Part shown: piece after piece, positions 1 through 6,648 of the stretch
Layout: each line of letters starts with the position of its first letter
Numbering within the stretch: the stretch's first letter is position 1
NCBI RefSeq assembly: GCF_000378605.1
Contig: NZ_KB905155.1
Coordinates: 496,001-560,000 of the forward strand
Source of the DNA: Thioalkalivibrio sp. ALJ21
GTDB taxonomy: Bacteria > Pseudomonadota > Gammaproteobacteria > Ectothiorhodospirales > Ectothiorhodospiraceae
Reading direction: 5' to 3'
Length of the DNA: 64,000 nt
Translations under genes and position numbers: made by a program
Notes under the pieces: generated by a model
What the model was told of the DNA's origin: nothing
The model's database searches: none
What the model saw: only the letters and a program-made list of their open reading frames with translations

Positions 1-16
1 ACTGGGAATCCTGTTT

Positions 17-610
17 ATGGCCAGGCGGGCCGCACTGGGGCCTCGGGTGCGGTACGCCCTCGCAACGCTGATTCTGCCCGTTGTCGTGCTCTTTGCAGGC
101 TGGGCTATCGCCGGTGGCGACCCGTCGATGGGGCTGGCGCTGACGGTCTTGTTTCTGGGGTTTGTGGTCGTTCCCGCCGGTTTTGGTCGGATGTTCCTGC
201 GGCGATACCCGTCCGTATCGCCAACGCAGGAGATGAATGTGAACCCGAAGCGGGACCCTTCGGTGACCGACGTGGCGGGGCAGGAGTCTGATGGCGCTGG
301 GCACGAGTCCGATTCGGGGCATGGACACGATGTGGCGCCGAGGCAGGATGACCGGGCGCGGGCGATGCGGCTTGCCTTCATGGTGCATACGCCCGGAGCG
401 ATGTTGCTGGGACTCGGCCTGGCAGAACGACTCGGAAACTCGGATCCGATCCTGCCGTGGTTCGAAAACGGCTGGGTGGTCGATGGCATGTTGCTTTTGG
501 GGGTGGTGCTGATCGCGATCTCCACGCGGATAATTCTCGCCACGGTGTTCGGCCCGTCCTCCAAGGCGCGAGATTCGGGGAGCCTGGGCCGCCGGAACCC
601 ACGCCTCTGA
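17..610 (+). CDS. Hypothetical four-TM membrane protein
   Basis: A 197-residue protein of unknown function. Hydrophobic segments are visible at about residues 13-33, 37-57, 118-137 and 155-178, so it should be a four-helix inner-membrane protein. Between helices 2 and 3 lies a soluble stretch (about 65-115) rich in Asp, His and Ser, including a GHESDSGHGHD segment that could bind metal, although no named motif is present. The start is the ATG at 17. The window begins only 16 bases upstream, so the ribosome site and any upstream partner cannot be judged. The gene is followed by a repeat motif and a broken acetyltransferase tail. I do not recognise the family. Confidence 0.65.
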   Translation: MARRAALGPRVRYALATLILPVVVLFAGWAIAGGDPSMGLALTVLFLGFVVVPAGFGRMFLRRYPSVSPTQEMNVNPKRDPSVTDVAGQESDGAGHESDSGHGHDVAPRQDDRARAMRLAFMVHTPGAMLLGLGLAERLGNSDPILPWFENGWVVDGMLLLGVVLIAISTRIILATVFGPSSKARDSGSLGRRNPRL

Positions 611-654
611 CTCGCTGCGAAAGCAGAAAGACGAGTCATGGGGGGCGAGAAAGC

Positions 655-677
655 GAAAAGAGGACACCCATGGTTTC
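655..677 (+). repeat. Family B short repeat, copy 1
   Basis: A GAAAAGAGGACACCC-ATGG-TTTC element, one of seven related copies between 0.6 and 9.9 kb. It directly abuts the truncated acetyltransferase tail that begins at about 675. Confidence 0.55.
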
Positions 678-848
678 TTGGAGCTCGTGCTGGCCGACCC
701 GGACGTGCCGTATGTGATGGGCTGTGTGCGAGTGGGCAACCGGGCCTCCCAGCGCGCGTTTGCCAAGGCGGGTTTTCGCGTGGACCGGGGGTTCGATGAC
801 GTGCCGTACGGGCCACACCTGCTGATGCTGCACTGCTGCGCGGGATAG
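675..848 (+). pseudogene. GNAT acetyltransferase C-terminal remnant
   Basis: Reading from 675 gives 57 residues ending at a TAG at 846-848, with no start codon preceding it in frame. The peptide contains DPDVPYV, GNRASQRAFAKAGF and a final LLML-HCCAG. The N-R-A-S-x-R-A-F-x-K-A-G-F pattern is the typical last helix and strand of GNAT N-acetyltransferases (aminoglycoside 6'-type), where an Asn/Ala/Lys-Ala-Gly-Phe signature follows the acetyl-CoA site. The N-terminal two thirds are missing and the break coincides with a family B repeat, so I read this as a decayed gene cut at the repeat. GNAT assignment is from motif memory, not a search. Confidence 0.55.
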
Positions 849-890
849 CGCGGTCGGGCGCTGGGTTTCCGCCCGCGCTGGTTGTTGGGG

Positions 891-2357
891 TCAGGCGTGG
901 TCCAGCTGGTTTCGGACGATGGCACCGCCCTTCATGATCAGGTGCAGGTGGTCGGCGGGCGCATCCAGCCAGTCCAGGCCGGCAGCCGGGTCGGCATCGA
1001 CCACGAGTAGGTCGGCCAGGGCTCCTTCGGCGATGACGCCGAGGCGGCCGGGGTAGGGGGCGCGGCCGCCGGACAGGGCGAGCAGTTGGCCGGCCGCGCC
1101 GGTGGCCATGTGCAGGGCCTCCAGCGGGGACATGAAGCGAGTCAGCTTGGCCAGCTGGCGGCCCTGGCTGGCGGCGCCCTCGGGGCTGAACAGGATGTCG
1201 GTCCCGAAGGCCATGGGCACGCCGTACTGGCGGCCCAGTTCGAAGGCGCGCTCGGTGCCCGCGCTCACCTGGAGCTGCTTGGCCCGGGAGACGGGGTCCG
1301 TTTTCGGGTTGGCGTCCTCGTCGTCCAGGAAGGGCTGGATGCTCCACCACACGTTGGCGTCCGCCATCATGCGCACCGTGTCCTCGTCGGCCAGCTGGCC
1401 GTGCTCGATGGAGCGAACCCCGGCGCGGATCGCGCGCTGGATGCCCTGCGGCGTGTAGACATGGGCGCATACGTAGGTGCCCCAGTCAGCAGCGGCGCGC
1501 ACGGCGGCACGCATCTCCTCTTCCAGGTACTGGGCGGTATCCAGTGGGTCGTACAGGCTGGAGACGCCGCCCCCGGCCATGATCTTGATCTGGCTGGCGC
1601 CTTGCATCAGCTGTTCCCGGGTGCGCCGCAGCACCTCGTCCACGCCGTCCGCAATCGCGGCGACGCCGCTGCTCTCGATGTAATTCGGCGGGGTGCTCGG
1701 CATACGTGGCAACTCGTGGCGCTGGCGAAAATCGCCGTGCCCGGAGGTCTGGGAGATCATCGCGCCGCAGGGGAAGATGCGCGGGCCGGCCACCGCGCCG
1801 CGGTCGATGGCCATCTTCAGGCCGAAGGCCGGGCCGCCGAGATCGCGCACGGTGGTGAAGCCGCGCATCAGGGTCGCGCCGGCCTCGCGCCCGGCCATCA
1901 GGTGCAGGAAGCCGATGTCCGCGGTCATGGCGGTCATCTGGCTGACCCCGACCAGCGTGCTGTGCCAGTGGGCGTCGATCAGGCCGGGGATGACCGCGCG
2001 CCCGCCGCAGTCGATGGTGCGTGCGGCAGTCGGGCCTTCGCCGCGCCGAGGCAGTGCGGCGATGCGGCCGTCCTCGATCAGGATGTCCACGTCCTCGCGC
2101 ATCTCGAGGGTCTCGCCGTCGAACAGTCGCAGGTGGGTGAGCAGCAGCGGCTGCCCGGGTTCACCGGCCTTGACCTCGCGCGGGGCGAGGCCGAAGCCCG
2201 CGAACATGCCCAGCACGGCGGCGGCACCGCCGAGGAACTGGCGCCGGTTCAGGTCGGCCTCGATGCGCCGGAGGGCCGCCTGGGTATGGGCCGCGCCACA
2301 GTGGCAGGGGTTGATGCCGGCGTTCGCGCCGTGCGGTGTACAACAGGCCATGCCCAT
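891..2357 (-). CDS. Tat-exported amidohydrolase
   Basis: An imidazolonepropionase/prolidase-like metal-dependent amidohydrolase of about 488 residues. A twin-arginine signal is seen at residues 37-50 (NRRQFLGGAAAVLG), so folding and metal loading occur before export. Metal-site motifs of the family follow in order: DAHWH after strand 1, a Lys in IKIMAGGG (possible carbamylated Lys), CAHVYTP, SIEHGQ, and the catalytic Asp in FGTDILF. The C-terminus restores the composite beta domain (ADLLVVDADP). The ATG at 2357 is chosen because an AGGAG lies about 10 bases upstream. Oddly, about 36 residues precede the Tat motif and carry four cysteines (CC and CHC), which is unusual for a signal n-region. 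The substrate is unknown. Confidence 0.88.
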   Translation of the reverse strand: MGMACCTPHGANAGINPCHCGAAHTQAALRRIEADLNRRQFLGGAAAVLGMFAGFGLAPREVKAGEPGQPLLLTHLRLFDGETLEMREDVDILIEDGRIAALPRRGEGPTAARTIDCGGRAVIPGLIDAHWHSTLVGVSQMTAMTADIGFLHLMAGREAGATLMRGFTTVRDLGGPAFGLKMAIDRGAVAGPRIFPCGAMISQTSGHGDFRQRHELPRMPSTPPNYIESSGVAAIADGVDEVLRRTREQLMQGASQIKIMAGGGVSSLYDPLDTAQYLEEEMRAAVRAAADWGTYVCAHVYTPQGIQRAIRAGVRSIEHGQLADEDTVRMMADANVWWSIQPFLDDEDANPKTDPVSRAKQLQVSAGTERAFELGRQYGVPMAFGTDILFSPEGAASQGRQLAKLTRFMSPLEALHMATGAAGQLLALSGGRAPYPGRLGVIAEGALADLLVVDADPAAGLDWLDAPADHLHLIMKGGAIVRNQLDHA

Positions 2358-2704
2358 GACGGTGTGGCTCCTGGTTAACGCACGCGACATCGGGATGCGG
2401 CGCCGCGTGGTTCGGGGCGCGCCCCGACGCCCGCGCGGGTGCCGGAATCCCGGCCGCTGCCGATCGCGGGCGATAGCCGGGGCATACCTGCAGCATACCC
2501 AAGATCCGGCGCGCGTCTACTGGCCGGCCCGGGGCGCGGTGCCGCGTTCTCCGGCCGGACTTTCGGGCCAGGTCGAAGATGGGAAGAAGAGGACACCTAT
2601 GATTTCTTCCCATGATTTCGCGTTGGCCATAGAAACTGAAATGGGACGCAGGAAATGTTTTGCGCGATGATGCGGTGCAGTGACATGCGGGGAGCGATGC
2701 GTTG
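2358..2704. other. Intergenic region with one family B hairpin
   Basis: About 350 bases between two divergent genes. It holds the ribosome site of the amidohydrolase near 2370 and the family B hairpin at 2580-2612. No further open frame in it looks like protein, and I could not pick a convincing sigma-70 promoter by eye. Confidence 0.5.
2580..2612 (+). repeat. Family B repeat, copy 2, inside a perfect hairpin
   Basis: TGGGAAGAA (2580-2588) and TTCTTCCCA (2604-2612) form a perfect 9-base stem. The loop carries the family B core GAGGACACCTATGA. This is the clearest full-length copy and suggests the mobile unit is a small REP-like hairpin. Confidence 0.6.
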
Positions 2705-3523
2705 ATGTCGATTAGCCCAAAGGCTGTGGGTGGGTTGGTTGTAGGGGTTCTCTGTTGGCTGGCAGCGCCAGTCTCGTCGGCCGATCCGTGTGAGGATGTG
2801 CTGGAGATTGCCTCAGGGGAAGCAGATGCTGATAGGGCTTCTTCAATTTTGGGAGCTTGCTTGGCGGCGCCCGCGCCATTCGGGACGCATTTACAGGTCG
2901 CCCATGCTTTACTTCAGCGGTCGTTCGACGAGGATATGGCTTGCCGATACACCGATGTATTGCTCCAGATGCTCGAGGGGGTTGCGCTAGAGGCTGAACG
3001 GTCGGTGGTCGGTATGATCGCGGCTGACGCCGAGGCGCAAGCCTGTCGTTGTGACAGGGCATGGAATCGCAGACTGCGTCTTGAAGGTAGGGACCCAGGA
3101 GATGTGACGCGTTCCTGGTTCGGTGTGGACACCCAACAGGTGGAGGTGTTTTCGCTTCGCGAGCCTGTCCATGACGGGGTGGTAGAGATCTTCGCCCATT
3201 ATCGACGGGGCATGGACCATGTATGCGCTTTCCGGGATGAGTCTTTGCGGTACGCGGAGTCGCGCGGCGCGATTACATCGGGCATCGATCGTGCCCAGGT
3301 TTTCGAGTATGGCGAGCATCGGGAACTACGGGCCGTTCTGGTTTGGCGGCGCGGCGTACATGGTGAGGCCTTGCAGCTTCTAGATATCGAAAAGGGCCTA
3401 CCGATTTTCGAGAGGCAGAGCGCGTGGCCGGTGGGGTTTTCGATTGAGGACAATCTACTGCGCTACAGGGTCGTGAAAGAGAGCGATTCCGGGGATCCAG
3501 AGGTGGTTGAAGGGACGTACTAA
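2705..3523 (+). CDS. Hypothetical secreted protein
   Basis: A 272-residue protein of unknown function with a Sec signal (hydrophobic residues 8-24, cleavage likely after VSSA). The mature part has scattered cysteines, including a CRCD pair, which fits a periplasmic location with disulfides. No catalytic motif is recognised. The ATG at 2705 is preferred over the TTG three bases earlier. The coding sequence looks less GC-rich than neighbours and sits in the repeat-littered segment, which hints at acquired DNA, but this was judged by eye. A family A palindrome lies just beyond the stop. Confidence 0.6.
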   Translation: MSISPKAVGGLVVGVLCWLAAPVSSADPCEDVLEIASGEADADRASSILGACLAAPAPFGTHLQVAHALLQRSFDEDMACRYTDVLLQMLEGVALEAERSVVGMIAADAEAQACRCDRAWNRRLRLEGRDPGDVTRSWFGVDTQQVEVFSLREPVHDGVVEIFAHYRRGMDHVCAFRDESLRYAESRGAITSGIDRAQVFEYGEHRELRAVLVWRRGVHGEALQLLDIEKGLPIFERQSAWPVGFSIEDNLLRYRVVKESDSGDPEVVEGTY

Positions 3524-3538
3524 AAGGGTAGCGACCAC

Positions 3539-3602
3539 GGGGCCAGGCCATGTCTTTTGCCTTTCAGGCTTTGTTTAAGGGCAAAACGTATGGTCTGGCC
3601 CC
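3539..3602. repeat. Family A palindromic repeat, copy 1
   Basis: The left arm 3539-3561 (GGGGCCAGGCCATG..TTTTGCC) is matched by the inverted right arm 3579-3602 (GGGCAAAA..GGTCTGGCCCC), with a 17-base loop. The same arm sequence recurs at 8553-8613 and as a half copy at 4164-4187. The form resembles REP elements moved by REP-associated tyrosine transposases, but no such transposase is in the window. It could also terminate transcription of the upstream gene. Confidence 0.7.
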
Positions 3603-3660
3603 GGAGCTCTATGCGATGGCATCGATGATGGATGCGACCCAGAACAATCGGCAACTCCTT

Positions 3661-4011
3661 CTAGTCGTAGGCGCGGTTACGCTGCCATTGGCCATCACGA
3701 CCTCGGGTGTAGGCTTCGCCGCGAGAGTTCCAGCGCATGATGCTCGAGTTGCCAGTGTTCGGGTCAAGGCCCGGTATGGTGTTGTAACGGTCACAGCCAG
3801 CGAGCTGGCGATCGTAGGCAGAGGCCGTATAGCTCGTGCAGCGCCAGTCCGCACTGGGCGCGCTGGTGGACCAAGAGCTTGATGGGTTTGGCATAGGAGC
3901 GGCCGGCGCATTGTAGCCACCCCACTGGGAAGACGGGTTATTCCACTGCGCGGATACTGGGGTAGCAAGAAGGCCGGCAGACAGAACTGCAATAAGAGCA
4001 ACGGTTTTCAT
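3661..4011 (-). CDS. Small secreted protein, Asn/Ser/Trp-rich
   Basis: A 116-residue exported protein. Residues 1-21 are a clean Sec signal ending in VSA-QW. The mature chain starts with a low-complexity stretch rich in Asn, Pro, Ser and Trp (QWNNPSSQWGGYNAP), then has two Cys residues (WRCTSY and AGCDRY) that could pair. It ends in a Gly/Arg-rich tail. An AGAGGG lies 8-10 bases before the ATG. The family is not recognised. It stands alone, convergent with the preceding gene across a family A palindrome. Confidence 0.6.
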   Translation of the reverse strand: MKTVALIAVLSAGLLATPVSAQWNNPSSQWGGYNAPAAPMPNPSSSWSTSAPSADWRCTSYTASAYDRQLAGCDRYNTIPGLDPNTGNSSIMRWNSRGEAYTRGRDGQWQRNRAYD

Positions 4012-4163
4012 GTATGTATCCCTCTAGTTTTACGAAGAAGAACAGCGATAGAGATTTAACCTGCGCCATTATTGCCGGGGGTTCCGCCAAGATCGCCGCC
4101 ATGGTCTCCGACAACAATGGCCAAAGTCCCGACATAACCGCAATCTTATAAAGCTTTACAAGC

Positions 4164-4187
4164 ACAAAAGGCAAGGTTTAGGCCTGA
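4164..4187 (+). repeat. Family A repeat, half copy
   Basis: CAAAAGGCAAGGT-TTAGGCC matches the right arm of the palindromes at 3539-3602 and 8553-8613. I see no matching left arm nearby, so it is probably a remnant. Confidence 0.5.
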
Positions 4188-4209
4188 ACTAGAAGGCGAA
4201 AAGATGGCG

Positions 4210-4234
4210 AAAAGATAAGGACACCCATGATCTT
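4210..4234 (+). repeat. Family B repeat, copy 3 (25-base direct repeat, left)
   Basis: Identical over 25 bases to 4304-4328, core GGACACCCATGATCTT. The two copies bracket a zinc-ribbon coding fragment. Confidence 0.75.
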
Positions 4235-4235
4235 A

Positions 4236-4303
4236 CCAGGCCAAGCCTGCTCGAAGTGCGGCAGCGCCATGGTGAAGCGCAACAAGGCCCGTCGGGGCTC
4301 CAA
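4236..4303 (+). pseudogene. Zinc-ribbon fragment captured between repeats
   Basis: In frame from 4236 the DNA reads as part of a topoisomerase-type zinc ribbon: CSKCGSAMVKRNKARRGS. Bases 4251-4301 are nearly identical to 5380-5424, the C-terminal ribbon of the neighbouring NERD protein, apart from a few substitutions and one extra codon. The fragment lacks the second Cys pair and has no start. It is either a leftover of a second paralogue or a short duplication. Its ends coincide almost exactly with the two 25-base family B copies. Confidence 0.6.
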
Positions 4304-4328
4304 AAAAGATAAGGACACCCATGATCTT
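4304..4328 (+). repeat. Family B repeat, copy 4 (25-base direct repeat, right)
   Basis: Exact 25-base copy of 4210-4234. Its internal ATG at 4321 is the only available start for the next frame, so that frame may be fused to the repeat by chance. Confidence 0.75.
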
Positions 4329-4599
4329 CCCGCGGCAGTTGATGCAGGTAGCGCGGGGTACGGAAGACGTTTGTGATCACCACAAGGTGAACTACCTCGG
4401 TCAGGCCTGGGGCTATGATCTGGCGCGAATCTGCCTGGAGGAGGGGGATCCGGAGATTCCTCCGGACGAAGTGGAAAAGCTGCGTCAGGCCATGCCGGAG
4501 CTGACACGCCATTTCGAGCAGGTGGACCGGCGGATTGGCTGCCAATTCGATCCGACACTGACGCGGTTGCGCCGGGAGTGGGGCCCCGTCCCCTACTGA
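4321..4599 (+). CDS. Hypothetical protein or truncated gene tail
   Basis: A 92-residue frame whose composition looks like real protein (ICLEEGDPEIPPDEVEKL, then RHFEQVDRRIGC), mostly helical and acidic. The only in-frame start is the ATG inside the family B repeat at 4321, and no ribosome site precedes it. I therefore suspect the body, from about residue 12, is the C-terminal part of a gene whose front was lost at the repeat, like the acetyltransferase remnant at 675. No family is recognised, so a function cannot be given. Confidence 0.4.
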   Translation: MIFPRQLMQVARGTEDVCDHHKVNYLGQAWGYDLARICLEEGDPEIPPDEVEKLRQAMPELTRHFEQVDRRIGCQFDPTLTRLRREWGPVPY

Positions 4600-4636
4600 C
4601 TCGAGGACAACGGTCTCGACGGGAAGAGCGAAGAGC

Positions 4637-4659
4637 GAAGAGAGGACAGCCGCGATTTC
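4637..4659 (+). repeat. Family B repeat, copy 5 (degenerate)
   Basis: GAAGAGAGGACAGCC-GCGATTTC resembles the other copies. It follows a short GAAGAGC tandem run at 4622-4640 and lies about 55 bases before the start of the NERD-domain gene. Confidence 0.45.
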
Positions 4660-4714
4660 GTTGATCCCGCGCAGTCGGCGATGCGGGATCCCGGGAGCGG
4701 AGAAGGAAATCGAG

Positions 4715-5494
4715 ATGGATATCGATCTGGGCGCAGTATTTGTGAACGCGGCTCTGCAGTTCTGGTGGGCCTGGGTACTGGCGGCGCTGGTTGCAATCGC
4801 TCGGTTTCCAAAGGTGAAGGGCTGGCTTGGCGAGCTGTGGGTTCGCCTCGTTCTGGCGGTTGGTCTGGATGGAAAGTCGGGTCGCGTGGTTCACGACGTT
4901 ATGCTTAAGACCTCGGACGGGACCACACAGGTCGATCATGTGCTGGTGTCGCGGTTCGGGGTGTTCGTCATCGAGACGAAGAATATGCGGGGCTGGATTT
5001 TCGGGAGTGAGCGCCAGGCCCAGTGGACACAGAAGATCTACCGCCGGTCGTTCCGTTTCCAGAATCCATTGCGCCAGAACTATCGCCATGAACGCGCGGT
5101 AGCCGAGGCGCTGGGGGTAGACCCGGAGCAGATTCACTCGGTAGTGGTTTTCGTCGGTGGCAGCACCTTCAAGACACGGATGCCGGACAACGTGGTCCAT
5201 GGGCTGGGGCTGGTGAGCTACATCCGCTCATTCCGGGATGAGGTGTGGAGCGAAGACGAGGTCCACGCCATGCTCGCAACGCTGGAGAATTGCGGACTCG
5301 AGCGTTCGCGCCAGACCCGCAGAGCACACGTGGAGGGTTTGCGTGAGCGACACGCGGCGCCGGCTATTCCGGACTGCCCGAAATGCGGCAGCACCATGGT
5401 AAAGCGCAAGGCCCGTCGGGGCTCCAATATGGGGCAGGAGTTCTGGGGGTGCACGCAGTATCCCGGCTGCCGCGGGACGAAGGCAGTCCAGTAG
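4715..5494 (+). CDS. Membrane-anchored NERD-domain protein with C-terminal zinc ribbon
   Basis: A 259-residue protein. One hydrophobic segment near the N-terminus (about residues 8-30) anchors it. A NERD domain (nuclease-related, PD-(D/E)xK-like fold) follows at about 45-160 with D-H-V-L-V in strand 1 and the I-E-T-K-N motif that supplies the E-x-K catalytic pair. The C-terminus (about 222-258) is a topoisomerase-type four-Cys ribbon, CPKCGSTMVKRKA then FWGCTQYPGCRG. The family probably handles DNA, though the substrate is unproven. The ATG at 4715 has AAGGA upstream; an upstream in-frame ATG at 4661 lies in repeat DNA and is less likely. A copy of the ribbon coding sequence lies at 4236-4303. 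Confidence 0.85.
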   Translation: MDIDLGAVFVNAALQFWWAWVLAALVAIARFPKVKGWLGELWVRLVLAVGLDGKSGRVVHDVMLKTSDGTTQVDHVLVSRFGVFVIETKNMRGWIFGSERQAQWTQKIYRRSFRFQNPLRQNYRHERAVAEALGVDPEQIHSVVVFVGGSTFKTRMPDNVVHGLGLVSYIRSFRDEVWSEDEVHAMLATLENCGLERSRQTRRAHVEGLRERHAAPAIPDCPKCGSTMVKRKARRGSNMGQEFWGCTQYPGCRGTKAVQ

Positions 5495-5529
5495 GCGGTG
5501 ACCGGGCGAGAAGGTGCCCCTGTCGCAGG

Positions 5530-6648
5530 TCAGTTGTCCCGCCGAGCCAACAGGTTGGTTACGGCACGGATGAGCTGCCACTGGCCCACCAGGCCCACGC
5601 CTCGCGCATCGATGTGGGAGAAGCCATCGAGCAGATGCAGGTCGGTCTCGCCGACTGCATGGGCGAGGCGCTCGCTTTCGGTGTGGGGAATCATGTTGTC
5701 GTCGCGGCCGTGGATCAGGAGCGCCCCGCTGGAAAGGTGCGAGAGGTCCCGATGGCTCAGGGATAGCATGTCGATGGCCTCCTGTGCGCTTGCAGGTAGG
5801 TCTTCGAGGAGCCCTGGCACGCGTTCCTGGTCATCGTTCCGGATTAACGCCAATAGGCTTTGCCCCTCTTCGCCCAGACCGGCGGCCAGCTCGTCGATGG
5901 GGGCCTCGGGATCGTCCATGCGCCGCCAGGCAATTTCGTCGAGGATCTCGCGGTCTGCGGGGTTATCGAGCATGTGCAGATTGCCGCGCAGGAATAGCCA
6001 CTTCGCCAGTGGATCGGGAGTCCTGGTCATCCAGCGGTCTGACCCAGGTTCCTGGAAGGCCCCGGTCGTGACGAAGGTTATAACGTTCATCGTGTCGTAG
6101 TAGCCGCCGATCCCGACCAGGAAGTCGATGCTCGCTTCTCCCTGTGGCGTTAGCGTCGCGAGCGCGGCCAGGCCCACGGCGTAAGAGATTGCCGCGACCC
6201 CGACGTCCTGGTCATCCGGGGCGCGCTCTGCCTCCAGGCGGGACAACAGAGCAGCGGCATCCGCGATGGCGGCGGCATCCTGGGTGCGGATCCTCAGGGC
6301 TTTCGTGCCCTCCAGATCGGGGACCAGCACCAGGAAGCGTGCCCGGGCCAGTGTATTGGCGAGTTGTACCAGGCGGGGGTCGTCCTTGCCCTCTGGCGTA
6401 AAGCCCGGCACAAGGACAATACGGGCGCCGACATCCTGCCGGGGATGGTAGAGGTCGGCTTCGATGGCCCCTTCGCTCGTCGTGACTGCAAGCGTTTCGC
6501 GCGCGGGTTCCGGGGTGCGGTCCTTCAGCGCGCTCGGTCCGTCACCGGCCTCGATGTCCTGGAGCACCCGCATGGCCTCCCAGTTTTGCACTCCGATGTA
6601 GCTGGCAAGCATCACAAGGCCCAGCAACACGGCAGCGATGCGAAGCAC
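5530..6648 (-). CDS. Membrane-anchored alpha/beta hydrolase
   Basis: A 372-residue predicted serine hydrolase with one N-terminal helix (residues 2-20) that would hold it at the inner membrane with the domain outside. The oxyanion region is LVPGFTPEGKDD. The expected nucleophile elbow reads AISYAVG, a G-x-S-x-G variant with Ala at the first Gly and Ala-Val before the last Gly. The acid and base are probably the Asp in IHGRDDNMIP and the His in LDGFSHID. It starts with GTG at 6648, and its G is also the last base of the upstream TAG stop (TAGTG), so translation is coupled to the 7TMR-DISM diguanylate cyclase. Substrate unknown. Confidence 0.8.
   Translation of the reverse strand: MLRIAAVLLGLVMLASYIGVQNWEAMRVLQDIEAGDGPSALKDRTPEPARETLAVTTSEGAIEADLYHPRQDVGARIVLVPGFTPEGKDDPRLVQLANTLARARFLVLVPDLEGTKALRIRTQDAAAIADAAALLSRLEAERAPDDQDVGVAAISYAVGLAALATLTPQGEASIDFLVGIGGYYDTMNVITFVTTGAFQEPGSDRWMTRTPDPLAKWLFLRGNLHMLDNPADREILDEIAWRRMDDPEAPIDELAAGLGEEGQSLLALIRNDDQERVPGLLEDLPASAQEAIDMLSLSHRDLSHLSSGALLIHGRDDNMIPHTESERLAHAVGETDLHLLDGFSHIDARGVGLVGQWQLIRAVTNLLARRDN

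Noticed and set aside
1086-2378. 430-codon plus-strand frame opposite the amidohydrolase
   Set aside because: It mirrors the coding strand of a clear Tat-exported enzyme and has no recognisable domain.
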